A stretch of DNA of 64,000 nt, from contig JAGRNJ010000002.1 in assembly GCA_020440825.1 (NCBI GenBank), positions 34,132 to 98,131 on the forward strand. Reading direction: 5' to 3'. Below the pieces are notes generated by a model that had not been told where the DNA came from, did no database searches, and saw only the letters and a program-made list of their open reading frames with translations. Each line of letters begins with the position of its first letter. Position 1 is the first letter of the stretch. Source of the DNA: Leptospiraceae bacterium. GTDB taxonomy: Bacteria; Spirochaetota; Leptospiria; Turneriellales; Turneriellaceae. This document shows, in pieces, positions 28,745 through 36,712 of this stretch. The position numbers were made by a program, and so were the translations under genes.

Positions 28745-29770
28745 GTGCAGTTTTTTAGACGCTATCGAAAAGTTCTGTTTTTTACAGGAATTCCCATCTT
28801 GCTGTTCGTTATACTTAGCGCGGGGCTGTGGATTTCATTGCCGCGGCTTATTCGCGCAAATCTGCCGGCTTTCTTAAATTTTGAAAATGTTGAGATTCAT
28901 CCCTGGCGTCAGAAAATTGTTTTTACGGGACCGGCGATCGGGGTTACTGAAGAGTGCGGGTTTGATGAGCTCATTCGGGCGCAGAAACTTGTCTTGTCGA
29001 TGCAGTGGTATCCTCCTGCAATTGAAGAGATATTCATTGAAGGGGCAAGACTGAATCTTGAAATTAAAGAAAATGATATATGCGGATACCCGACTACTCG
29101 GGATGAAGACAGCTCAGAAGAAGAACTACTCAAGCATACGCGTATTTTTGTACCGAGCGGTGAGATTCATATTCCCTCTATTGATTACACTCTGAAATTA
29201 CAAAATATGGAAGGCGAACTGGTTCTCGAGCCGGGATGGCGTTCGATACGCTCATTAAGGGGCAAGATAGTCGATTCCTGGAATGGAAAATTTGATTTTC
29301 GACTGGATGCAGGCTGGTCAACCCCGCCCACGAAAGGGGCAATACAGGGTCGAAGAAGACTCGATGCAGCTGCTAAAATTGTCGGCGGCTGGCAGAATTT
29401 AACGGTTTTTAACCGGTTCATGATTGAGAATGCCCGAATAATTTCTGGTGCTGGTAATGTGGAAGTAAAATTGAATCTCAAAGAAGGGGTACTCGAAGCC
29501 GATCACTTCATTCAAACGGTGGGGCTAAAACTGGGCGGAGAGCTGCGACAGGGATTATTGAGAATTTCATACAATGACATCGTAGAAATTCTCGAAGTTC
29601 GAAAAGGTGTCACCGAGAATAATATTAGAATTGCCGGCCGAATCGATAAACCGGGCTTCAACTATGTGAACCTGCTGACCCATGAAATCAATACCAAACT
29701 TGAAGCGAAGATTCGGGCGCATTTCATGAAAATACAGAATCTGCTACCCAAACTGTCTTTCTGGCCTTAA
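28745..29770 (+). CDS. AsmA-like periplasmic protein with N-terminal membrane anchor
   Basis: 341 residues with a GTG start at 28745. A single N-terminal helix (about 9-32) is followed by a beta-rich body with AsmA/TamB-like phrases: FLNFENVEIHPWRQKIVFTGPAIGV, SMQWYPPAIEEIFIEGARLNLEI and LQNMEGELVLEPGW. Such proteins span the periplasm and are thought to move lipids or help envelope assembly. The similarity is structural in style and not to a named family. A second, larger AsmA-like gene is at 45996-47996. Confidence 0.55.
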   Translation: MQFFRRYRKVLFFTGIPILLFVILSAGLWISLPRLIRANLPAFLNFENVEIHPWRQKIVFTGPAIGVTEECGFDELIRAQKLVLSMQWYPPAIEEIFIEGARLNLEIKENDICGYPTTRDEDSSEEELLKHTRIFVPSGEIHIPSIDYTLKLQNMEGELVLEPGWRSIRSLRGKIVDSWNGKFDFRLDAGWSTPPTKGAIQGRRRLDAAAKIVGGWQNLTVFNRFMIENARIISGAGNVEVKLNLKEGVLEADHFIQTVGLKLGGELRQGLLRISYNDIVEILEVRKGVTENNIRIAGRIDKPGFNYVNLLTHEINTKLEAKIRAHFMKIQNLLPKLSFWP

Positions 29771-29810
29771 TTTCGATTGACTGCTCATGAGAATCGCTTA
29801 TTTGCATACC

Positions 29811-30035
29811 ATGTACCCGAAAGAGATTGCGAATATTGAGAGAAACCGGTCTGAAATTTATCGAGTTTCCTTAAATGAATTCAAAGGAAAACTGCTCTGT
29901 GATATACGCATCTGGTACCTGGATGCCGATGATAATTATCAGCCTGGGAAAAAAGGCGTATCTGTACCCGTTGAAAAACTGGATGAACTGATTGCCGCCT
30001 TACAGTCGGCAAAAAATGAATCAAGCAATAGCTGA
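29811..30035 (+). CDS. PC4/p15-type transcriptional coactivator domain protein
   Basis: 74 residues from ATG 29811, with ATG 29787 as an alternative that adds eight residues. EIANIERNRSEIYRVSLNEFKGKLLCDIRIWYLDADDNYQPGKKGVSVPVEKLDELIAAL is a full PC4 domain: the beta-ridge with IRIWY and the GKKGVSV turn. Bacterial PC4-like proteins (YdbC type) bind single-stranded DNA or RNA as dimers. It is 2 bp ahead of the Crp-like gene, so the pair may be co-expressed. Confidence 0.85.
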   Translation: MYPKEIANIERNRSEIYRVSLNEFKGKLLCDIRIWYLDADDNYQPGKKGVSVPVEKLDELIAALQSAKNESSNS

Positions 30036-30037
30036 AT

Positions 30038-30676
30038 ATGGCAGTTGATTTAGTAAAAAGATTTGGCCGAACCTTCATCGAGGGTCAGACGATTTTTCTC
30101 GAAGGTGAAACGGGCAATGAAATGTACATTATCCATGAGGGTGCGGTGACAATAACCAAAAAAGCCCGCAATGCAGAGCAGGTACTTGCTGTATTGCGCG
30201 ATGGTGAATTTTTTGGTGAAATGGCTCTCTTTACCGACCAGAAGCGATCGGCAACCGCCATTGTTGCAAAGAAATCTGTAATCCTTGAAATTGACAGAAA
30301 TTCATTTGATTTTATGATTACAAATAATTCGCAGTTTGCTGTGAATATGATTCGAAAACTGTGTGAGAGATTGAAGAATACAGATAACCAGATCAGTGAG
30401 TTGTTGATTCTATCACCAGAAACCCGTTTGTTAAAAGCGTTGTCATCGTACTGGAAAAGCGCGGGTATGAAAGATAAGAGCGGAGAATTGTTGCTGCTGC
30501 CTTATGAAGGTTTTATTGAGCATGTGCGAAAGAATTTTGGCATCTCGGCAGATGATGCGAACCGGAATCTGTTAAAGTTAAAAGAGCAAAAATTGGTGGC
30601 CATTCGAAAAGATCATTCGGGCCACCATTTTATTACGTTCTCACCCAAGATTTTTGACTATTTCAATATTACCTGA
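30038..30676 (+). CDS. Crp/Fnr-like cyclic-nucleotide-binding protein
   Basis: 212 residues. The N-terminal cNMP-binding beta-barrel has IFLEGETGNEMYIIHEGAVTI and the phosphate cassette FGEMAL (59-64) followed by R70-S71, consistent with a purine cyclic nucleotide. A long dimer helix follows (about 105-125), and the C-terminal ~80 residues look like a winged helix (FIEHVRKNFGISADDANRNLLKLKEQKLVAI). It is therefore a likely cAMP-responsive regulator, though the DNA-binding half is divergent. The adenylate cyclase at 41706-43358 is a candidate partner. Confidence 0.8.
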   Translation: MAVDLVKRFGRTFIEGQTIFLEGETGNEMYIIHEGAVTITKKARNAEQVLAVLRDGEFFGEMALFTDQKRSATAIVAKKSVILEIDRNSFDFMITNNSQFAVNMIRKLCERLKNTDNQISELLILSPETRLLKALSSYWKSAGMKDKSGELLLLPYEGFIEHVRKNFGISADDANRNLLKLKEQKLVAIRKDHSGHHFITFSPKIFDYFNIT

Positions 30677-30680
30677 CGAG

Positions 30681-30899
30681 TTATTCTTTCCAGAGAATAC
30701 ATTCGCCAGGGCAATCATCAATAGATTCCTGAACTTTGGCGATGTCTTCATCGGGAATTTGCGCATTATTGACATTATCACCGAGATTGTGTGATTCGGC
30801 TAGATCATCTGAATCAAGCCTGAAATAGTTCGGCAGTGTATCGGCACACAACGAACAACTGGTGCAATCATCTTTATTTACATGTACTACTTTTCCCAT
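30681..30899 (-). CDS. [4Fe-4S] ferredoxin
   Basis: 72 residues from the ATG at 30899, which follows AAGGAGAAAA on its strand. The cluster ligands are CTSCSLC near residue 11 and a late CPGEC, the single-cluster pattern of small acidic ferredoxins. The protein is strongly acidic, as expected for an electron carrier. The nearest enzyme partner is not evident. It is convergent with the Crp-like gene. Confidence 0.9.
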   Translation of the reverse strand: MGKVVHVNKDDCTSCSLCADTLPNYFRLDSDDLAESHNLGDNVNNAQIPDEDIAKVQESIDDCPGECILWKE

Positions 30900-31010
30900 T
30901 TTTTCTCCTTCTGATGCCACAGTATGGTAGAGTATCGGTTTTCAAATAGAGAGACATTGTGTCAATTCCCTGAGGCAACCTTTGACCAGGTTTATGCGCT
31001 GCACTATTCT

Positions 31011-31036
31011 GTAAACTATAAAATAGAATATAGTTT
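31011..31036. promoter_or_regulatory. Candidate operator, GTAAACTAT-N8-ATATAGTTT (copy 2)
   Basis: It has the same outer bases and spacing as the site at 17539-17564. The inverted repeat here extends to 9-bp arms (TAAACTATA at 31012-31020 and TATAGTTTA at 31029-31037). It lies 124 bp before thrC in the 260-bp gap between the ferredoxin and thrC. Shared regulation of the thrC and SDR units is inferred. Confidence 0.5.
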
Positions 31037-31159
31037 ATTTACGGTTTAGATTCAATTTCACTCACAATCATCGTTGATAGTAGCTCAATAGTCCGATTTA
31101 CGCCATGCTTTGGTCTCTTTTTCGAATTGGCGTGACGTTTTCTCATACAACTCTGGACA

Positions 31160-32497
31160 ATGAAAGCACGGGCCTGGTTCGAAAGTATTGATAAGCCTGA
31201 TTCCAGGTACAGCCTTGATGAAGTTATCTATACATGTCCGAAAACCGGCAGTTTACTACAGGTAAATCATGATCTTGAATTACTCAAGCAAAAATCAGCA
31301 GAAGATTGGAAATCTCTGTTTAAGAAACGCGCCACTACCCAGGTTCATGGCCAGATATCAGGGGTATGGTCAAAAAAAGAGTGGGTTTTGCCTGATCTTC
31401 CTGAGGAACATATTGTAACGATGGGAGAAGGGTACTCCGCCCTTTTTCAAAGTGAACGACTGAATCGTTTATTCAAACAGGCAGATCTCAGAGTAAAACT
31501 CTCTGGCAACAGCCATACCGGGTCTTTCAAAGATCTTGGCATGACAGTCCTGGTAAGCCAGGTCAAATCTATGATTGCGCAGGGTAAACCAATACATGCG
31601 GTGGCCTGTGCTTCTACCGGTGATACGTCTGCTGCGCTTGCTGCCTACGCCGCCCATGCTGATATCCCTGCCATTATTCTTCTCCCGGCTGGTAAAATCA
31701 GTATTGCGCAGCTGATTCAGCCCGTTGCCAACGGTGCGACAGTGCTGGCTCTTGATACAGATTTTGACGGCTGTATGAAAATCGTCAAACAACTTACTGC
31801 TACACCTGAAATCTATCTGGCAAATTCAATGAACTCTTTGAGAATTGAAGGACAGAAAACTGTAGGCATTGAAGTGGTCGAACAGATGAACTGGGAAGTT
31901 CCTGACTGGTTTGTTATTCCCGGCGGGAATCTTGGCAATGTTTCGGCCCTTGGCAACGGGCTTCTGATGCTTAAAGCTTTGGGTCTCATCAATAAACTGC
32001 CGCGTATTGCAGTTGCCCAGGCACAGAAAGCCAACCCGCTGTATTTATCGTTCTTGAATGAATTTGATAAATTAACTCCCGTGACGGCAGGCGAGACCCA
32101 GGCTTCGGCTATCCGTATTGGTGATCCCGTTTCATACCCCAAGGCTGTAAAAACCTTGCGAGAGTTCAATGGTGTTGTTGGTCAGGCAACTGAAGCAGAG
32201 CTTTCTGAAGCTTCTGCGCTCGCCGATTTGTCAGGCTTATTTTGTGATCCCCATACCGGGGTTGCACTTGCAGTGCTGCAGAAACTGCAGGCCGATAAAA
32301 CCATTCGGCCCGATGAGAGCGTGGTTGTTATTTCAACTGCCAATGGTCTTAAATTTACAGATTTCAAAACCGGATATCATCGCAATACCTTGCCTGAAGT
32401 AGAAGCAAAACAGATGAATCGGCCTGTTGAAGTCAAGGCTACTCTTGAAGCGGTAAAGGCCGCAGTTATGTCGAAAATAGAAGAGTTCAAAAAATAG
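31160..32497 (+). CDS. thrC: Threonine synthase
   Basis: 445 residues, fold type II PLP enzyme. The PLP lysine is K124 in [14 protein letters not shown]. Other landmarks are [32 protein letters not shown] and the phosphate-binding glycine loop [12 protein letters not shown]. It turns O-phosphohomoserine into threonine. The N-terminal segment [12 protein letters not shown] is the small zinc-ribbon-like start often seen in this branch. The gene is 3 bp before a cystathionine gamma-synthase-like gene; both enzymes act on activated homoserine. Confidence 0.95.
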   Translation: MKARAWFESIDKPDSRYSLDEVIYTCPKTGSLLQVNHDLELLKQKSAEDWKSLFKKRATTQVHGQISGVWSKKEWVLPDLPEEHIVTMGEGYSALFQSERLNRLFKQADLRVKLSGNSHTGSFKDLGMTVLVSQVKSMIAQGKPIHAVACASTGDTSAALAAYAAHADIPAIILLPAGKISIAQLIQPVANGATVLALDTDFDGCMKIVKQLTATPEIYLANSMNSLRIEGQKTVGIEVVEQMNWEVPDWFVIPGGNLGNVSALGNGLLMLKALGLINKLPRIAVAQAQKANPLYLSFLNEFDKLTPVTAGETQASAIRIGDPVSYPKAVKTLREFNGVVGQATEAELSEASALADLSGLFCDPHTGVALAVLQKLQADKTIRPDESVVVISTANGLKFTDFKTGYHRNTLPEVEAKQMNRPVEVKATLEAVKAAVMSKIEEFKK

Positions 32498-32500
32498 AAT

Positions 32501-33700
32501 ATGAGCAATAAGAAAAGCAGTAATAACGGATGGTCGACACGCGCAATACATGCAGGTGAAAATAAACGCAGAGAACATAGGCCACTGATCACACCGATTT
32601 ATCAGACTGCAACATTCTCGTTTGAAACCTGTGCTGATCTAAACGATTACTACCAGGGACAGCCCGGTGCAATAGCAGAATATGGACGGTATGGAAATCC
32701 TACCCGAAAGGCAGCTGAAGAAAAACTGGCTTCTCTTGAGAATGCTGCCGAATGTGATGTTTTCCCGAGCGGGATGAGCGCGATTGTCAATGTTCTTTAT
32801 TTCACCCTATCACCGGGAGACCATCTCATCTTTACCTCAGACAACTACCGGGGTACCCGAAAGTTTATCGAAACCTACCTGTCACGATTGAATATTGAAT
32901 TCTCAATTGTTCCGGTCGATTTAGAATCGATTCAAGAGGCCGTTACCCCAAAAACGAAAGTAATATTTACTGAATTGCCGACCAATCCGTTTCAATTTAT
33001 TCTGGATCTCTCGAAACTGGCAGAGCTATGCAAAACCAGAAAAATTTTAAGTGTAGTAGATGCGACACTTGCCTCACCATACAATATTAACCCGTTAGAT
33101 TTTGGTATCGATCTGGTTACACATTCTCTGACCAAATACCTTTCGGGCCACAACGATCTTATCTTAGGAGCGGTACTGGGCAATGATTCTGAATTCATGG
33201 GAGAGCTCAGAAAATATCATAATCTTTCAGGCGGACACACAGACCCGCAGGCATTATATCTACTGCTTCGTGGTTTGAAGACGTTTCCTTTACGTATGGA
33301 AAGGCATAATAGTTCGAGTCTCAAAATTGCCCGCTGGCTGCAGAATAGAAAAAACATCACTGCAGTTCATTATCCGGGATTAGAAAGCCATCGGGATTAT
33401 GCCCTGGCCAGCTCACAAATGCGCGGTTTTGGCGGGATCATCAGTTTTGAGCCGGGGACAACGCAAAAGCATGCTGAAGATATGTGCAATGCATTGGAAA
33501 TTATTGCAATTGCGGCCTCCCTTGGTGGGGTCGAAAGCCTTGTTCACCCCGTGCGCATCATGAGTTTTTCAGATTGCAATCAGGAAGAATTAAAGCAATA
33601 CGGTATCCCTGAAAATTTAGTTCGTTTAGCGGTAGGGTTAGAAGATGCGGATGACCTTATTCAAGACCTGGAGACCGCTTTACAAAAGGCAGGATTATAA
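32501..33700 (+). CDS. Cystathionine gamma-synthase, plant-like subgroup
   Basis: 399 residues, Cys/Met-metabolism PLP family. YGRYGNPT at 61-68 binds the cofactor phosphate, D187 pairs with the pyridine nitrogen, and K212 in HSLTKYLSGHND is the Schiff-base lysine. The run of YGRYGNPT, NYRGTRKFIETYL, ELPTNPF, LSGHND and late YPGLESH plus RIMSFSD resembles plant-type CGS more than E. coli MetB. Alternatives are O-acetylhomoserine sulfhydrylase or methionine gamma-lyase. The 3-bp gap to thrC suggests an operon at the threonine/methionine branch point. The stop overlaps the PilZ start (TAATG). Confidence 0.85.
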   Translation: MSNKKSSNNGWSTRAIHAGENKRREHRPLITPIYQTATFSFETCADLNDYYQGQPGAIAEYGRYGNPTRKAAEEKLASLENAAECDVFPSGMSAIVNVLYFTLSPGDHLIFTSDNYRGTRKFIETYLSRLNIEFSIVPVDLESIQEAVTPKTKVIFTELPTNPFQFILDLSKLAELCKTRKILSVVDATLASPYNINPLDFGIDLVTHSLTKYLSGHNDLILGAVLGNDSEFMGELRKYHNLSGGHTDPQALYLLLRGLKTFPLRMERHNSSSLKIARWLQNRKNITAVHYPGLESHRDYALASSQMRGFGGIISFEPGTTQKHAEDMCNALEIIAIAASLGGVESLVHPVRIMSFSDCNQEELKQYGIPENLVRLAVGLEDADDLIQDLETALQKAGL

Positions 33701-34029
33701 TGCCCGAGTTTAGAGAACCAGAAAAGCAGAAGCGAACCGACGGCCGGCTGCGCATGAATATGGCAGCAAATTACAGATTGAAGGGCAAGCAAGATTGGAA
33801 ACCCTGTAAAGTACTGGATCTCAGTTCCGGTGGTCTTTTAATGGAAGGTTCTGAATCATTTTATATAGATGATGTTATAGAAATACAGTTACAGCTCGAA
33901 GCGATGCTGACAGCGCGCCTGCGTGTGACGAACCTTTCAGGCAAAAAAGCAGGCTGCCAGTTTCTGGATCTCACTGAAGTTCAACAAGACCAGTTGCGCA
34001 ATTATGTGCATGCGAACCTGGGTCTGTGA
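33700..34029 (+). CDS. PilZ domain protein
   Basis: 109 residues, a stand-alone PilZ domain. The c-di-GMP-binding motifs are both visible: KRTDGRLR (R-x3-R) at the start and DLSSGG (D/N-x-S-x2-G) near residue 46. It probably reads c-di-GMP levels and relays them to an unknown partner. It is the last gene after thrC and CGS with a one-base overlap; the functional link with amino-acid synthesis is unclear. Confidence 0.87.
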   Translation: MPEFREPEKQKRTDGRLRMNMAANYRLKGKQDWKPCKVLDLSSGGLLMEGSESFYIDDVIEIQLQLEAMLTARLRVTNLSGKKAGCQFLDLTEVQQDQLRNYVHANLGL

Positions 34030-34030
34030 G

Positions 34031-34050
34031 TTTTTCAGAGATTTCTTAAA
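34031..34050. repeat. Copy of the 9251-9378 element end
   Basis: These 20 bases match the right terminal repeat at 9359-9378 at 18 of 20 positions (TTTTTCAGAGAT core). It begins two bases after the PilZ stop, in the short convergent gap before the TonB gene. A full second element is not present, so it is a solo end or a shared transcript-end motif. Confidence 0.45.
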
Positions 34051-34062
34051 ATAAAAATTTAT

Positions 34063-34971
34063 TCATCGAACAATAATTCGAAAGATAATCGGCACTATTA
34101 GAATACCGTTATTGAGTAGTTCATCAGGCGGTGGGCCGAAATTTCTGGCTCTTTCAATGGCTTCAACCAGACTGGCATCAAGAGAAGAATAGCCCAGAGA
34201 TGAATGAATTTTAACGTCACCAACTTCACCTGAATCATCAAGAACAAAGACAATGCGAACATCCTGATTCGGAAAAGCAGAGTAACGCATCGTTCCCGGG
34301 GTTAGGGACATTCGATGGTAAGAGTCTCCGTAGACCGGGCTGGGATTCCCTCCCGGAGGTGCCCAATAGTTCTGTATTTTATCGAGCATTTTTCGAAAAT
34401 AGCTGTAATGTTCAAAATTCTTGGTGGGTATTTGCGGACGCCCCCGAGCATCCCAGCTGAGGGCAAACTGGTCACGAAAAACATAATGGGCCGGTACCTT
34501 CAAGGCGGCTGCTTCACCGGGTCCGTTCTGTACCCCGGTCTGGCCCGGTGCTTTGGTCTGTTTGACTGTACGCGCTTTAAACCCTTCTTCTTCCATTTTA
34601 CGGAATTCCTGATTTTTCAGAATCTGAATGGTTCTTACCTCGGCCGAATTTCCTGAGCGGGGCAGGCTCAGAACATGGTCAAAGGCTTTTGCCTCGTACT
34701 TTTTTTTCTCGGTCAGTTTTCCGCGGGCGGTTGCATCTTTATTCGATAAAAAAACCGCTTCTTTTTTTTCTTTCTTCTCATCGGGGTTTTCATTTTCGAG
34801 CAGTACTCGAATTTCCCGATTGCCGGCTTCATCTTCTTTTTGAGAGTACTGGTAGATTAAATGCAGTGGAATGTCTGTCACCAGCAAGACACTGACAATT
34901 AACCAGGCAGAAAATGCATAAAAAACCAGCCAGCTCTTCATTGGCCATGACAGGTTTTGCGCCTTCTGCAT
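34063..34971 (-). CDS. TonB family protein
   Basis: 302 residues. An N-terminal anchor helix (about 13-38) is followed by a long charged periplasmic spacer rich in Lys/Glu and the C-terminal TonB/TolA-like domain (about 215-302: VRIVFVLDDSGEVGDVKIHSSLGYSSLDASLVEAIERA then FGPPPDELLNNG). TonB proteins carry proton-motive energy to outer-membrane transporters. No exbB/exbD or TonB-dependent receptor lies nearby; it is the last gene of the Gld-type ABC cluster, 4 bp after a TPR lipoprotein. Confidence 0.82.
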   Translation of the reverse strand: MQKAQNLSWPMKSWLVFYAFSAWLIVSVLLVTDIPLHLIYQYSQKEDEAGNREIRVLLENENPDEKKEKKEAVFLSNKDATARGKLTEKKKYEAKAFDHVLSLPRSGNSAEVRTIQILKNQEFRKMEEEGFKARTVKQTKAPGQTGVQNGPGEAAALKVPAHYVFRDQFALSWDARGRPQIPTKNFEHYSYFRKMLDKIQNYWAPPGGNPSPVYGDSYHRMSLTPGTMRYSAFPNQDVRIVFVLDDSGEVGDVKIHSSLGYSSLDASLVEAIERARNFGPPPDELLNNGILIVPIIFRIIVR

Positions 34972-34975
34972 TTTA

Positions 34976-35770
34976 CTAGAATATGTATTCAGGGGTAAAT
35001 CGTCCGCTTTTTGTTTCTTCGAGAATTTTTTTCCACAGATTTTTTTCTTTTTCAGGTAAATCTGGGATCTGTAGTACCGTATTCACAAATTCAATGGCCT
35101 TCGTTTTATCTCCCGTAAGCCAGACCGCAGTAAAATAGTTTTGCCGGTTTTCTTCAGTTGACAGGTTTTTATCTGCAAGCAATTCTTTCACTGCTTTATG
35201 ATCTTTCAACTCTACCGCGGTAAATTTGAGCAAAGTCTGGAAAATCTCTATGTCCTGTGGGTACAATTCCCGAGCAGAATTGTATATTTTCAAACGGGTC
35301 TGTCTGTCATTTGTTAAGGTTGCTTTGGCCAATAAAAACTGTGGGCTTTGCAGTCTAAGGTTCTCAATTTCTGTCAGCAGATCTTTGATCTTTCTTTTAT
35401 CTTCGACAGGCTTGATTCTCAGTTCCAGTAAAACTTCATATGCCCCTGTTTGCAGATCAACTTCATTTAATTCTGGCAGGGCGGTACGAATGAGGTCTTC
35501 AGCAATTTGGCGGGTAACCTGATTTCTGGCCAGAATACGCCCCTTGCCATATTGTGCAAGAGGATCGTTCTCATTGATGGCCAGAGCTTTCTCAAATTCT
35601 GCCAACGCGCTCAAAGTTTTTCCCTGTTTTAACAGCTGTAGACCGTTTCGGGAGATTTTTTCAGATCTGCTGCATGCAGGTAAGATGAGTAACGCTGAAA
35701 TCAGGCAAATAAACGCTGTCTGCAAAAAGCAGCGAAACTGTAAATCGCGATGATTTTTTTTAATTTGCAC
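34976..35770 (-). CDS. TPR-containing lipoprotein
   Basis: 264 residues with a GTG start at 35770, which overlaps the DUF4340 stop by 11 nt. The signal peptide ends LILPAC, a lipobox. TPR-like helix pairs begin at about residue 40 (GLQLLKQGKTLSALAEFEKALAINENDPLAQYGKGRILA). The family function is protein-protein interaction, and location on a membrane facing the periplasm is expected. Its place within the ABC/TonB cluster suggests an accessory role there. Confidence 0.78.
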   Translation of the reverse strand: MQIKKNHRDLQFRCFLQTAFICLISALLILPACSRSEKISRNGLQLLKQGKTLSALAEFEKALAINENDPLAQYGKGRILARNQVTRQIAEDLIRTALPELNEVDLQTGAYEVLLELRIKPVEDKRKIKDLLTEIENLRLQSPQFLLAKATLTNDRQTRLKIYNSARELYPQDIEIFQTLLKFTAVELKDHKAVKELLADKNLSTEENRQNYFTAVWLTGDKTKAIEFVNTVLQIPDLPEKEKNLWKKILEETKSGRFTPEYIF

Positions 35771-36701
35771 CGGGTTGTTTCTTCAACTCATCTGGATTTT
35801 TAAACAGACCTTCATATTTATACTTGGGAATTACTAAACTTGCTGTATTATCACTCGAGAGAGCTGTATACTCATCATCTTTGAAAGGTCCTGTAAACTC
35901 AACTTTTTTGACAATATTCCCTTTTAACATTATCTCTATAGTGCCTGCCGATTTTCCGCCTGTATTTTCACTTTCAAAGCGTGTTCCTTCGAGAGCGACA
36001 AGATCAGAAAAGAGGGCTTGAACTCGGGCTGAATCTGCTTCAAACGAATTGCCTGTTACAGATATTACCCACTTGTCTTTATCTTTCAGAATACGAAAAG
36101 GATTCTGACCATTGATCTGCACTGATTCAATATTTGTTGAACTCAGCTGCAATAGTTTTCTATCACGATAGTGATCCAGATTGTGACTCCAGTCATTTCG
36201 CAGATTTCCTTTTGTAGCATAAATATCCTTTTCGCTTTTTAACCTGACCAGAGTACTCGAGTAACCGGCTCCCGGTTTGCCGACCTGAATGGTGTTGAGT
36301 ACAGTGCCGGCACTATCGGCCAGTTCGATAGCAAAATCTGCATCTGTTAATCCGTATTCAGAATACACTGCTTCATCACTTGCAACCAGCTGGTATTTCT
36401 TAATCGCAACCAGATTTACCAGCAGCTCGTTTATTTTTTTATCATCGGCTTTATATGTCTGGGAATTGCCAGTTAGCGAGATTATCCATCCGCCGCCGGC
36501 TCTGACAAATTTTTTATCGGCTGCGCTGCCTTTTACGCTGATTTGGGCAATATCATCCGTTTGTATTTTTCCCAGCAGGGGTTCAGACGATGCATAATTG
36601 TTCTCGAACCATAAAAACGGATCATTTGCGAGTAACGCGAGCAACGAGGTAACTGCAACAAAAGTTAACAGAATTAAATTTTTATTCTCTTTCCAGTTCA
36701 T
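35760..36701 (-). CDS. DUF4340 domain protein
   Basis: 313 residues. One N-terminal helix (about 8-25) is followed by repeated beta units of the DUF4340 type: DDIAQISVKGSAADKKFVRAGGGWIISLTG, VYSEYGLTDADFAIELADSAGTVLNTIQVGKPG, and a second GQNPFRILKDKDKWVIS. DUF4340 genes often follow GldG-like genes, as here (12 bp after). It is likely an extracytoplasmic partner of the ABC system; its action is unknown. Confidence 0.82.
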   Translation of the reverse strand: MNWKENKNLILLTFVAVTSLLALLANDPFLWFENNYASSEPLLGKIQTDDIAQISVKGSAADKKFVRAGGGWIISLTGNSQTYKADDKKINELLVNLVAIKKYQLVASDEAVYSEYGLTDADFAIELADSAGTVLNTIQVGKPGAGYSSTLVRLKSEKDIYATKGNLRNDWSHNLDHYRDRKLLQLSSTNIESVQINGQNPFRILKDKDKWVISVTGNSFEADSARVQALFSDLVALEGTRFESENTGGKSAGTIEIMLKGNIVKKVEFTGPFKDDEYTALSSDNTASLVIPKYKYEGLFKNPDELKKQPGAN

Positions 36702-36712
36702 AGAATCTCCAT

